Shown here one piece after another: positions 7,197 to 15,044 of a DNA stretch of 24,011 nt (position 1 is its first letter; every line of letters begins with the position of its first letter). The DNA comes from Nitrospirota bacterium (GTDB lineage: Bacteria; Nitrospirota; Nitrospiria; Nitrospirales; UBA8639), in contig QJYE01000063.1 in NCBI GenBank assembly GCA_003235785.1, forward strand, positions 1 through 24,011. Reading direction: 5' to 3'. The translations under genes were made by a program, and so were the position numbers. The notes under the pieces were generated by a model, which saw only the letters and a list, made by a program, of their open reading frames with translations, was not told the DNA's origin and made no database searches.

Positions 7197-8552
7197 ATGG
7201 TCGAGGTGCCCTTAAAGCTCTACATGCAAGAGTTGTTGAAGCAAGCCAAGGCTCAGGCGCGTCCTATGGCTTTTTTAACCTCCCAGCAGAAGAATCAAGC
7301 CCTTCAGGCCATGGCTGACGCGTTAGACGCTCAATCAAAAGATATCCTTGCGGCCAATGCGCGAGATCTTGAGTTGATTTCCAAGGTGGGTGAAAAGCAA
7401 ATTCATCGACATGACGTCGAAAGGATCCGGATCACTCAAGAAACCATCCAGCTTATGGTGGAACGGCTCCTCGATTATCTGGCATTCCCTGATCCTGTTG
7501 GAGAGATGAACAAGGCTTGGATGACGCCAGATGGTCTCCAGGTTCATATGGTGAGGGCTCCAATTGGGGTCTTGGGAGTGATTTCCGATCTGGGTCCAAT
7601 CTTAACCGTTGAATCATTCGGTATGTGTCTGAAAACGAATAACGTATGTGTCTTTCGTGGTGGGTCGGAATGGATGAATACTAACGTCGCTCTGTCTCGG
7701 TGCCTACAAGAGGCAGCCGTGGGGCAAGGCGTTCCTGAGGGAGGATTAGTGTTTTTGGATCGAGGAGCTCCTGAGGCGGCCTTGGAAATGGCGCGACAGC
7801 CGCAGTATGTTCAAGCGGTAATTCCACGAGGAAGAGCGGGCTTGCGAAATGGGATTGTCGAACATGCCAGAGTGCCAGTGATTGGTTTTGATGGCGGGCT
7901 TTGCCATGTCTATGTTGATCAGGATGTCGATATTCCGTTAGCGCAGACGATTGCCGTGAACGCCAAAGTTCAATCCCCGACAGAGGCCAATGCCATGGAT
8001 ACTCTCCTTGTGCATCAGGCCGCTTCCCGGCATTTACTGCCTGGCTTAACTCGAAGATTACTCCAGGAATATCGTGTCGTGTTACATGGATGTCCTAAAA
8101 CGGTTTCGATGTTAGGGGTCCTGGCCATGACTGGGCATTTAGGCATTAAAGAGGCCGAGGAATCTGATTGGGATAAAAAATTCCAGTCTTTGACCATGAA
8201 TATTAAAGTGGTTAAAGACCGCCAAGAAGCCTTAGATCATATTGCCAAGTATTCTCCTGGGCATACGGATACTATTGTGACGCGGGACTATGATTTTGCC
8301 ATGCAGTTTGCTCGAGAAGTTGATTCAAGTGCGGTATTGGTTAATGCCTCCACGCGTCTTCATGAAGGAGAATCGTTGGGCTTAGGGCCTGATTTGGGCG
8401 GCAACAGCAGGCGTCTGCACGCGCGGGGACCCTTGACCCTTTCCAAGTTGACGATTGAAAAATACATGGTGCTTGGAACAGGGCAACTTCGACACCCCCA
8501 TCCCATTCCGCAGGAATACCAGGATGCGATGATGTTGTCATCGAAATTTTAA
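7197..8552 (+). CDS. ProA-like (gamma-glutamyl phosphate reductase family) protein lacking the catalytic Cys
   Basis: The protein clearly belongs to the ProA branch of the aldehyde dehydrogenase superfamily: APIGVLGVI, FRGGSEW, VIPRGRAGL, GLCHVYVDQDVD, NAMDTLLVH, SPGHTDTIVT, VLVNASTR and LHARGPLTLSKLT all occur in family order. Canonical ProA reduces gamma-glutamyl phosphate to glutamate-5-semialdehyde in proline synthesis through a Cys in P-G-V-C-N-A. Here that stretch reads PTEANA, with Ala264 in place of the Cys. The usual Y-E-x-R-P-N motif is SDLGPI (130-135), and the late GAE-x-G-x-ST motif is GPDLGGNS. It may therefore be catalytically inactive or have a new role. The start was chosen from SD AAGGAG (7183-7188), 8 bases before ATG 7197, downstream of a strong promoter. 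The 451 residues exceed the roughly 417 of E. coli ProA. No proB lies nearby. Confidence 0.88.
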   Translation: MVEVPLKLYMQELLKQAKAQARPMAFLTSQQKNQALQAMADALDAQSKDILAANARDLELISKVGEKQIHRHDVERIRITQETIQLMVERLLDYLAFPDPVGEMNKAWMTPDGLQVHMVRAPIGVLGVISDLGPILTVESFGMCLKTNNVCVFRGGSEWMNTNVALSRCLQEAAVGQGVPEGGLVFLDRGAPEAALEMARQPQYVQAVIPRGRAGLRNGIVEHARVPVIGFDGGLCHVYVDQDVDIPLAQTIAVNAKVQSPTEANAMDTLLVHQAASRHLLPGLTRRLLQEYRVVLHGCPKTVSMLGVLAMTGHLGIKEAEESDWDKKFQSLTMNIKVVKDRQEALDHIAKYSPGHTDTIVTRDYDFAMQFAREVDSSAVLVNASTRLHEGESLGLGPDLGGNSRRLHARGPLTLSKLTIEKYMVLGTGQLRHPHPIPQEYQDAMMLSSKF

Positions 8553-8667
8553 TCGAGACCATCCTCTAGCTTTTGAATAGGCTTCTTTGCGTGGGTCTTC
8601 TTCATGTTCCGTGTTGAATGTTGAAACGGTAAGGGTTTTTGATTCGACGTCTTCAAGTAGATTTCCG

Positions 8668-10176
8668 ATGGAAGATGAAGGGAAAACCCGTCAATTACTG
8701 AAGGAGACGCTCATTGGGTATTTGGATTCTTGGGGTTTGCGAGAATTTCATGATGAAGCGTCCTATTATCAATGGCAGCAGGCCTCCTTGTCTCAGCAGG
8801 ACCTACATGATTTACAGTTATTGGTTGAACAACGCCAAGGTGGAGAGGATGCCCTTGCGGATATTCAATTCTATGATTTGTTAGCCAGGCCCTCCCTTCT
8901 TCCTATCCTGTACTCCCAACGTTTCGACTACTTTCTACAACTCGCATTGCTTCTGCTTCCCAGACTTTCTTCGGCAGAACATGTCCTGGATTTTGGCTGT
9001 GGTGTTGGAATCCTTACTTTGTTGTATGCCCAGCAGAATCCAGGAATTCAATTTACGGGAGTTGATCGATCTGTCCGGTCCATTGAGGTCGCAAGACGGG
9101 AGGCGGAAAAGCGGGAAATTTCGAATGTGAAATTTGAAGTAATTCCGACGTCTGGTTTTGCCATGGCGGGCCTTTATGACTGTATTCTTTCGACGCAGGC
9201 CTTGTTCCAATCCGAACGGTCGGCGGGATTGCCCAGCAAAAATTGGCGAACGTTTGAGCGGAGCACAGATCCTGCACTTCAAACGGATCTAGAAGTTCAT
9301 ACTGGTCTCCACATGCGTTTGGAGTCTTTGCTAAAGGTGTTATCACCTAGGGGGCGATTGCTGTGCTTTGAGAAAACTTGGAATCTTGGGCGGCGGATCT
9401 TTTTCCAACGTGCCTTAAGTACGCGAAGGCTTTTCCTTCTGTGTGAACCTGTTCCCTGTGCCTATCACGAGCTGGGTGAGATGAAAAGCGATGGCCCACT
9501 CTATGAGGTATCTCGTGTGTCTCTCCCTGAGCCTATCCTCTGGAGCGAGGCTTCCTTCCGTTGCGATGGAGAAACGCTGTATCGATGTGTGGGGACTAAG
9601 GCAAAGCGCATGGCCGTAGCATTGGGAATGAGTCAGTCCCAGCGGAAGGTCCTGGGGCAGCATGCCACATTGGGACAATGGACCTTTCGCGTTGGTGTGT
9701 GGGAGCACGTACTCGCGTGGGGTTGGTGTGAGACGGCTTCAGGTTTTCAAGGGGTTGTGCTCGGAAGTGTGCAGGAGCAGCATCTTCTTTTGCAGTTGCT
9801 TAAGAACATCAGCCTTCTATCGGATTTGGAGTTTGAAGAATGTGTTCAAGACTGTTGGGGAACCGTTCTTGACGTCAGGCAAAATGATGCAATGCCAGGC
9901 TATGAAAATCATGTTCCTTCAGCTCAGGTCATCTACCACGCGCTTCCCTCGAAGATGATTCAACGAGAAGCCACATTTGCCGATGATGAAGGAAAGGAAA
10001 TGCATATTGAGATTGGGACGACCAAGGTTTTGACGTATTTCTATTGGGCCAATACCTTTGATCAGCGCCAGCTCGTTCTCATGGATGAGAAGGGCGCTCC
10101 TACCTTAGGCCGATACTATCAAGAGTCACTTGATGAAGCTCACCGTACTTCTCGCGAAATCTTGCCGACTTCTTAA
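8668..10176 (+). CDS. SAM-dependent class I methyltransferase with unrecognised C-terminal region
   Basis: Numbered from ATG 8668, motif I (HVLDFGCGVGILT) is at about 105-117, with the acidic end of the second strand at TGVDRS and a post-II region IPTSGFAMAGLYDCILSTQ. These mark a Rossmann-fold methyltransferase; the substrate is unknown. An N-terminal helical part of about 100 residues precedes it, and about 250 residues follow the methyltransferase core without a family I recognise, ending in YFYWANTFDQRQLVLMD and GRYYQESLDEA. The frame opens earlier (TTG at 8587), but that extension is Ser-rich with no good SD, so I used the ATG; the start is uncertain. It lies 115 bases after the ProA-like gene on the same strand and may share its promoter. 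Confidence 0.78.
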   Translation: MEDEGKTRQLLKETLIGYLDSWGLREFHDEASYYQWQQASLSQQDLHDLQLLVEQRQGGEDALADIQFYDLLARPSLLPILYSQRFDYFLQLALLLLPRLSSAEHVLDFGCGVGILTLLYAQQNPGIQFTGVDRSVRSIEVARREAEKREISNVKFEVIPTSGFAMAGLYDCILSTQALFQSERSAGLPSKNWRTFERSTDPALQTDLEVHTGLHMRLESLLKVLSPRGRLLCFEKTWNLGRRIFFQRALSTRRLFLLCEPVPCAYHELGEMKSDGPLYEVSRVSLPEPILWSEASFRCDGETLYRCVGTKAKRMAVALGMSQSQRKVLGQHATLGQWTFRVGVWEHVLAWGWCETASGFQGVVLGSVQEQHLLLQLLKNISLLSDLEFEECVQDCWGTVLDVRQNDAMPGYENHVPSAQVIYHALPSKMIQREATFADDEGKEMHIEIGTTKVLTYFYWANTFDQRQLVLMDEKGAPTLGRYYQESLDEAHRTSREILPTS

Positions 10177-10195
10177 ATTCTCAAGCCATCTGCAG

Positions 10196-10513
10196 TTATC
10201 GGGTGATCAGAAATTGAACGGGGCGATGCTGTGATTGGGCATAGCAGGCTACGGTGTTGTAGGTATCTTGTTGAACGCTGGCTGGCACATTAGGCCATTC
10301 TGGTGGAAGGCCGATGGTCAAGAGTTGGCCGTTATCATGAATGCTCGTAATGGTTCCTCCCTTTAACGCCTCCATGAGTTGATCCCCCTCCGCATGACCA
10401 GAACAGACTGGCCCGGATGAGGCCGTAACTGTAGAAGTTTGCTTCGGGTATTTAATTGAAACGGTTCCGGCCCAGAGAAATAGGCCTAAGATGAAGAATA
10501 GGGTAGCGCGCAT
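10196..10513 (-). CDS. Small exported or membrane-anchored protein of unknown function
   Basis: I do not recognise this 105-residue protein. It begins with a short basic start and a hydrophobic stretch (ATLFFILGLFLWAGTV, about 3-18), suggesting a signal peptide or membrane anchor, followed by a soluble part with two Cys, at PVCSGHAEGD and VACYAQS, that could pair in the periplasm. There is no lipobox Cys after the hydrophobic stretch. An excellent SD (AAGGAGG, 10521-10527 on the minus strand) lies 7 bases before the ATG, so it is very likely translated. It converges on the methyltransferase gene with only 19 bases between them and stands alone on its strand. Confidence 0.72.
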   Translation of the reverse strand: MRATLFFILGLFLWAGTVSIKYPKQTSTVTASSGPVCSGHAEGDQLMEALKGGTITSIHDNGQLLTIGLPPEWPNVPASVQQDTYNTVACYAQSQHRPVQFLITR

Positions 10514-10941
10514 AAACAGGCCTCCTTAAATGTAGAAAATAGTGTGGAGGAGGCGAAGAGAACCCGTAAATACCTCAAAGGGATTGCCAGAAATCTATTG
10601 AAAGACAAGGAGTTATGGTTTCTGTTGGAAGGTAGAGCGTGAGAGCAGAGACAACGCACCATCTCATCAGGGATGGAACCACAAGGACGGAGAGGTTTAT
10701 TCCTTAAAGATGCCAGGCATCATTTCCGAGAAGGTGAACGATAATGTGAAGTCTTTTTAGTGGGTAGTTATTGCTCACGTTTCATTGAATTTGGAGCAAG
10801 TCACTCTCCAAGCAAGATTGAGGCTGGGATGATGAGTCAACGGGAACGAATCAAGAACGGCCTCAATGAGGCGAGTGAGTCTTGTAGTTTGCCAGACCGA
10901 TGGAAAATTTTTTTGAGTGGTATCAGGAAAAGGAGTCCTGA
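10514..10941. other. Non-coding control region between divergent genes
   Basis: These 428 bases separate the small exported protein (-) from the histidine kinase (+). They hold the two SD sequences at either end. I found no convincing promoter boxes, RNA gene or repeat. A short plus-strand frame (10760-10975) runs into the start of the kinase gene but has no good SD and is not called. Confidence 0.5.
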
Positions 10942-11907
10942 ATGGAAGTGGAATCAATTGGGTTGTGGGTATTAATCGGCACGTGTTGCCTGCATTGGGG
11001 CACAGTTGCCATCTTAATTCGCCGAGTACGTGAAACAGAAAAACCGTTGGCCTGGAATCTCTTAGGCTTAGCCGTCAGCGTTCTGGCCATGCAACAGACC
11101 TATGGTCTCTCCCTTCAATTCACTGAATTAAATCCACCCATTCTGAGCCTACTGAAGGAAATACTTGGCTTGCTTGTCGCAGGCTTAATGTTGGGGGGCA
11201 TTATGATGCTCTCTCCCATACTGAAAATCCTACAGCGAAACAAAGAATTGTTAGAGGTCATCGATGAGCGGAATGTCATTATTTGCCAATTTCACGATCG
11301 TATTGTTCGAACGTTGAGGCAAGTACAAATTGCCATGGAAGTGGGAAAACCCACAAACTTTATCATTGAGCAAGTTGCAGAAATGTCAAAAATGCTGCAA
11401 GTCTTTTTGGACGATCTTAAAGCAGGGGTACTTTTAGGGAGTAAATTTAAAATTGCCCTGAAGACACTGGTAGAAGACTTGAATCAGGAAGGGGCGTTCC
11501 CAATTGATGTCTACGTTGACCAAGCCATTGAAGATTCAATTTCCTATGATCAAGGTGCCGAGCTTTTACATATTTTGCGTGAAGCAATTCGAAACAGTGT
11601 CCAATATTCCCATGCCAAAAATGGAAAGGTCTCGGTCAAGGTTTCAGAAACTCAAATATTGCTGGAGGTTTCTGATAACGGCGTAGGGTTTGAATTTGAC
11701 CTTGTCGGAGCTCAGGGGCATGGGTTGGGGAAGATGGCTCTCCGGGCCAAAGAAATCGGGGCTCGACTGAAGGTTAACAGTCAGCCTGCTAAAGGGACGA
11801 CCATCGTGATCGAATTGCCCAGAAAAGCAGAAGCCTCTAATGGCACTTATTCGGTTTCATCTTCCGCATCTTCTAGTGAGAAAGCTAAAAAAGTTCCTGT
11901 AAGCTAA
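10942..11907 (+). CDS. Membrane-bound sensor histidine kinase (NarX/DesK-like), orphan
   Basis: The first part has about three membrane spans (about 5-26, 37-54 and 68-92) with no large periplasmic domain. A coiled linker then leads to the phosphoacceptor region ERNVIICQFHDRI (His118), which resembles the HisKA_3 pattern E-R-x-x-I-A-x-x-L-H-D. The HATPase_c domain follows, with the N-box ILREAIRNSVQYSHA (211-225), DNGVGF (245-250) and GHGLGKM (259-265). This is the kinase class that normally phosphorylates NarL/LuxR-type response regulators. The C-terminal tail of about 25 residues is rich in Ser and Lys. AAGGAG sits about 7 bases before the start. No response regulator is encoded in the window, so the partner and the signal are unknown. 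Confidence 0.87.
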   Translation: MEVESIGLWVLIGTCCLHWGTVAILIRRVRETEKPLAWNLLGLAVSVLAMQQTYGLSLQFTELNPPILSLLKEILGLLVAGLMLGGIMMLSPILKILQRNKELLEVIDERNVIICQFHDRIVRTLRQVQIAMEVGKPTNFIIEQVAEMSKMLQVFLDDLKAGVLLGSKFKIALKTLVEDLNQEGAFPIDVYVDQAIEDSISYDQGAELLHILREAIRNSVQYSHAKNGKVSVKVSETQILLEVSDNGVGFEFDLVGAQGHGLGKMALRAKEIGARLKVNSQPAKGTTIVIELPRKAEASNGTYSVSSSASSSEKAKKVPVS

Positions 11908-11943
11908 CTTCGCACTAAAACGGGGACAATCGGGAGGTGGAGT

Positions 11944-12099
11944 ATGCCAATGCCTGAAATATATTCTGTGCCCTCGCTAAGGTCCCGGTCCAAGGTACCC
12001 GCAAGAAAAATCCAACATGGCAAAGCTGAGAAGGTTCGAGTGGAGAGGAAGCAAAAAATAGGTTCGTCCGGGAAAAGTGGTGGCGGTGGAGGGATTTGA
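11944..12099 (+). CDS. Doubtful small basic protein, 51 residues
   Basis: A GGGAGG (11932-11937) lies 6 bases before an ATG that opens a 51-codon frame, 36 bases after the histidine kinase. The product would be Lys/Arg-rich (residues 12-37), ending in a Gly-rich stretch. The last 22 bases run antisense through the 3' end of the tRNA gene, which is why the end is Gly-rich, and no family is recognisable. It could be a real short gene, a remnant, or a chance frame behind an SD-like sequence. Low confidence. Confidence 0.22.
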   Translation: MPMPEIYSVPSLRSRSKVPARKIQHGKAEKVRVERKQKIGSSGKSGGGGGI

Positions 12100-12153
12100 A
12101 CCCCCGGCCCGCGGCTTATGAGTCCGCTGCTCTACCACCTGAGCTACACCGCC
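12078..12153 (-). tRNA. tRNA with CAT anticodon, probably elongator tRNA-Met
   Basis: The minus strand folds as a standard cloverleaf: acceptor arms GGCGGTG and CACCGCC pair completely, the D arm is GCTC...GAGC, the anticodon loop is CTCATAA, and the T arm is GGGGG-TTCAAAT-CCCTC. Discriminator A and an encoded CCA end (minus-strand bases 12081-12078) are present. The last anticodon-stem pair is A-G, a mismatch. The CAT anticodon could also mark tRNA-Ile2, read as Ile after lysidine modification. The paired first acceptor base speaks against initiator tRNA. It is a single tRNA gene, not part of a cluster. Confidence 0.95.
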
Positions 12154-12205
12154 ATTCGTAAGAGAAGAGATCTCTCATCACTTTCTTAAAAAAACCACGT
12201 GGGAA

Positions 12206-12235
12206 TCTATAGCATAGGTCGAGAACATCCGACAA
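12206..12235 (-). promoter_or_regulatory. Candidate promoter of the tRNA gene
   Basis: On the minus strand TTGTCG (12230-12235) and TATAGA (12206-12211) are 18 bases apart, 4 of 6 matches each. The tRNA 5' leader would be about 45 bases, with a palindrome AGAGATCTCT (12166-12175) in it. Plausible but by eye only. Confidence 0.3.
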
Positions 12236-12300
12236 TTCCTTTTCTCAAAACGATGTATTTTATTCAAACTTTTCCACAGCCAGAGGTCTTTTGAATCATT

Positions 12301-13533
12301 ATGACTGACACTGCCAAAACGATGTTGAAACAATCCGCGCTTGTTGGGCGGCAGGCCATCTTCGATCGTCAGATGGAAATATTTGGGTATGAGTTGCTCT
12401 ATCGGGATGGTACCGGCAATAGTGCCAATTTCGTGGATGGAGATGAAGCGACGGCCAAGGTCATGGTCAATACCTTTTTAGAGCTGGGCATTGACCATAT
12501 CGCCGGAAATGCCCAGGCTTTTTTGAATCTGACTGCAAACTTTTTTTTGAGTCGGCATTACGAAGTCCTTCCGACGAAAAACGTTATTTTGGAAGTCTTG
12601 GAAACGATTGAACCGACTCCCTCAGTCCTGGAAGCCCTTATGCAGGCCAGAAGCAATGGCTATCACATCGCTCTCGATGACTTTATTTTACGAGAATCGC
12701 ATCGTGCCTTATTGGATTACGCAGATTTGGTCAAAGTGGATGTGTTGGCGTTAACCCTAGAGGAACTGGGGGAACAAGTGGCCATGTTCCGCAATTTCCC
12801 TGTTCGGTTGTTGGCGGAGAAGGTCGAAGATCGTGAAATGTATACGCAATGCCTGGCTTTAGGCTTTGATTATTTTCAGGGCTATTTTTTCTGTAAGCCT
12901 CAAGTTTTGGAAGGGGTGAGTCTTTCCAGTAATCGTATGGCGGTGGTATTGCTTCTCGCGAAACTCCAAGATCCGTTGATTGAAATTCATGAACTTACTG
13001 ATCTGGTCAAAAACGATGTGGCCTTAAGTGTGAAGTTGTTACGCTATGTGAATTCGGCTTCCGTCGGGCTCCCTCGATCCGTCGATTCGATTTCTCAAGC
13101 CATTGGCCTGGTTGGGACCGACCGCATGCGACAATGGGCTTCTTTGCTGGTGTTGGCTCAGACCGGCGATAAACCTACCGAACTCATGCGAGTTGCGTTG
13201 ATCCGTGCACATATGTGTGAAACGCTTTGCCCGTTGTATGGCGTGCCGCCCGGACAGGGTTTCACGGTCGGTCTGTTTTCGGTTTTGGATGCCTATTTTG
13301 ATTGCGAAATGAAGCAGCTCGTGGCGAATCTTCCTCTTGCATCAGAAATTCTCGATGCCTTGCTGAAGAGAGAAGGCGTGTTAGGGACCATCTTGGAAGG
13401 GATCTTGGCGTATGAACAAGGTGACTGGGACCATCAAGCCCTTAAGTCTTTTGAGGCTGATACCGTCAATTCTGCGTATTGGCAAAGTATTGAATGGGCG
13501 AATGGCGTGATGGAAACGGTGATCCGAAAATAA
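12301..13533 (+). CDS. EAL-HDOD (YuxH-like) signalling protein with degenerate EAL domain
   Basis: An N-terminal EAL-like domain (about 12-200) starts with LVGRQAIFDRQMEIFGYELLYR, includes YHIALDDF (121-128), LLAEKVED (170-177) and ends at YFQGYFFCKP (191-200). An HDOD domain (about 205-395) follows, with LVKNDVALSVKLLRYVNSA and SISQAIGLVGTDRMRQW. EAL domains hydrolyse cyclic di-GMP, but the canonical EAL triad reads ELL and the G-x-G after DDF is missing, so this family (YuxH/CdgJ type) is usually considered inactive and regulatory. HDOD domains act as non-enzymatic protein-interaction modules in motility and stress signalling. 410 residues, typical length. The SD is weak (AGAGG about 14 bases upstream). 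It stands alone and is read away from the tRNA. Confidence 0.92.
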   Translation: MTDTAKTMLKQSALVGRQAIFDRQMEIFGYELLYRDGTGNSANFVDGDEATAKVMVNTFLELGIDHIAGNAQAFLNLTANFFLSRHYEVLPTKNVILEVLETIEPTPSVLEALMQARSNGYHIALDDFILRESHRALLDYADLVKVDVLALTLEELGEQVAMFRNFPVRLLAEKVEDREMYTQCLALGFDYFQGYFFCKPQVLEGVSLSSNRMAVVLLLAKLQDPLIEIHELTDLVKNDVALSVKLLRYVNSASVGLPRSVDSISQAIGLVGTDRMRQWASLLVLAQTGDKPTELMRVALIRAHMCETLCPLYGVPPGQGFTVGLFSVLDAYFDCEMKQLVANLPLASEILDALLKREGVLGTILEGILAYEQGDWDHQALKSFEADTVNSAYWQSIEWANGVMETVIRK

Positions 13534-13589
13534 TGGTGCAGAGTCAATGACAAAAGCGCCACCATATCTTCCAAAAGGGGTTACTCTTC

Positions 13590-14756
13590 CTATGTTCTTC
13601 GCTTATCATCCTGCTCGCCGATAAAGGAATTCAGGACTCCCAAGCCCATCTCGCCAAGTTCCACCGGTTTTTCTTCCTCTTCTGTAGCCAGTTGATCGTC
13701 AGGTAGTTTGGGCATGATTTTGGCCGACAGTTCGTCTTCGAGGGCTTCGTCAGAAAGATCCATATCATTGAGCAATGCATGCATGCGCTGAAAAGCCAAG
13801 ATAGAACGGGCATGGGATGCCCAGGAACCTGAAAATTCAGTATCGTTGACTTTCGTAATGCTGGCCCAGAATTTAGATTCTTCTGGCTCCGACATCGTTC
13901 CATTAATAAATGCTTCCAATTTATCCATCAATCGTTCTTCTGTCTTTTCCAAGCCATCGTAATCGACGAGGGATCGTTGAATCGGACCCTGGGACAGAAC
14001 GGTCAAGGTTTCTCGCCAGAGATCCAATGGTTGAGATGGACTGTTTGAAGGAGCTTCCTGGTCTTGGTGCTGTTGTAAGAGCGTCAGGAACTGTTGCAGC
14101 GCCTTTACTTTTCGTGCGGCCAAACTGCCTAAGGGAATCCCCCAGACGTGTGCAATTTCATGATCTTTGAGTGGGAGTTTTCCGGCTGACATGAGGTCTT
14201 GTTGTGCGATTTTATATCGTCGTCGAAGAATCGCCCGTCTACGCAATAATCCTTGATATTCCAATACAAGACGTTGTCGTTGATAGTCTGCTTGAGCTAA
14301 CTCCTCGGCTTCCCAGGCTCGTTCAAGTTTGCGGAGTTCCTGACGGAGAAGAATGGATGGCGCCTGGCCTTTTGCTGCATTCAACATCTCTTCATCTGCC
14401 TTGAAATTGGAGATGAGCATGCCTTCCGCCACGCGAACTTTTCGATCCATGATGGCCAATGTTTGCTTGAGGAACTCAACGTGCATGCCCGGCCGTTCCC
14501 GCTTCTGACGGTAGAAGCCTTTGTATTGATTAGCACGGGATTCCACGTTCTGAACTGCTTCCAATGAAATGGTTTTTCCCTTGGGCTGGGTCCCTGATAG
14601 AAAGCGGGAGTCGGGCTGGTCCGTCGCCATATAATCAATTTCCTCTTGTGTCATATCAAAGTATTGCAACAAGAGAAGCTGAATCATCGTTCGGTTTTGA
14701 ATCGGAAGGCTTTGAATCGCAGATTCAATATGTTCACGCTGAATAGTGGTAGTCAT
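13590..14756 (-). CDS. Unrecognised helical cytoplasmic protein, 388 residues
   Basis: I do not recognise this protein. It has no signal peptide or membrane span. The N-terminus (about 1-55) is hydrophobic-helical, with LPIQNRTMIQLLLLQYFDMTQEEIDY, a pattern slightly like the helices of DNA-binding or sigma-like domains but not enough to claim one. Residues about 75-240 are rich in Arg, Glu, Gln and Leu and look like long helices, possibly coiled coil (LRQELRKLERAWEAEELAQ; YQGLLRRRAILRRRYK). The C-terminal third is acidic. AGGAA lies about 8 bases before the ATG. It follows the 72-residue gene by 33 bases on the same strand, so the two are probably one operon. Confidence 0.8.
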   Translation of the reverse strand: MTTTIQREHIESAIQSLPIQNRTMIQLLLLQYFDMTQEEIDYMATDQPDSRFLSGTQPKGKTISLEAVQNVESRANQYKGFYRQKRERPGMHVEFLKQTLAIMDRKVRVAEGMLISNFKADEEMLNAAKGQAPSILLRQELRKLERAWEAEELAQADYQRQRLVLEYQGLLRRRAILRRRYKIAQQDLMSAGKLPLKDHEIAHVWGIPLGSLAARKVKALQQFLTLLQQHQDQEAPSNSPSQPLDLWRETLTVLSQGPIQRSLVDYDGLEKTEERLMDKLEAFINGTMSEPEESKFWASITKVNDTEFSGSWASHARSILAFQRMHALLNDMDLSDEALEDELSAKIMPKLPDDQLATEEEEKPVELGEMGLGVLNSFIGEQDDKRRT

Positions 14757-14789
14757 GAATGATTCCTGCCTGGGTTGATGGATGATGCC

Positions 14790-15008
14790 TTATGATGGAT
14801 GAGATTCATTCATTGATTCTACATAGGTGGCGGCATATTCACGAAGTTGCTGGACTGTTCCGCTGGCATAGAGTTCCCTGGGAATGGGAATTTTAACTAA
14901 TTCAGATGGATCGACTCCACGCTCGACGGCCCAATCTTCGTCGACATAGAGCGTGACAGCTCCATCCTGTTCTCGACGCACGAATAAAATGTTTGTTTCT
15001 TCTTCCAT
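14790..15008 (-). CDS. Unrecognised small acidic protein, 72 residues
   Basis: I do not recognise this protein. It is short and acidic, with beta-type strands at the start (NILFVRREQDGAVTLYVDEDW), a middle part IPIPRELYASG and a helical end. It has no signal or membrane span. ATG 15008 follows GGGGG by 5 bases and is preferred to the in-frame TTG at 15020, which would lie inside that SD. It is the promoter-proximal gene of a two-gene transcript with the 388-residue protein, and its product may be a partner of that protein, though this is only inferred from adjacency. Confidence 0.7.
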   Translation of the reverse strand: MEEETNILFVRREQDGAVTLYVDEDWAVERGVDPSELVKIPIPRELYASGTVQQLREYAATYVESMNESHPS

Positions 15009-15044
15009 GATGACCCCCAAAAACTAACCTGAAATCATAGGGTT

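Noticed and set aside
8587..8667. TTG-initiated 27-codon extension of the methyltransferase
   Set aside because: It is Ser-rich, lacks a convincing SD and looks non-coding, although the downstream ATG also has only a weak SD.
10760..10975. 71-codon plus-strand frame before the histidine kinase
   Set aside because: It has no good SD, overlaps the kinase start in another frame and has no family-like pattern.
12195..12202. CCACGTGG palindrome upstream of the tRNA
   Set aside because: A single 8-base palindrome between the proposed -10 box and the tRNA is within chance expectation and has no clear role.
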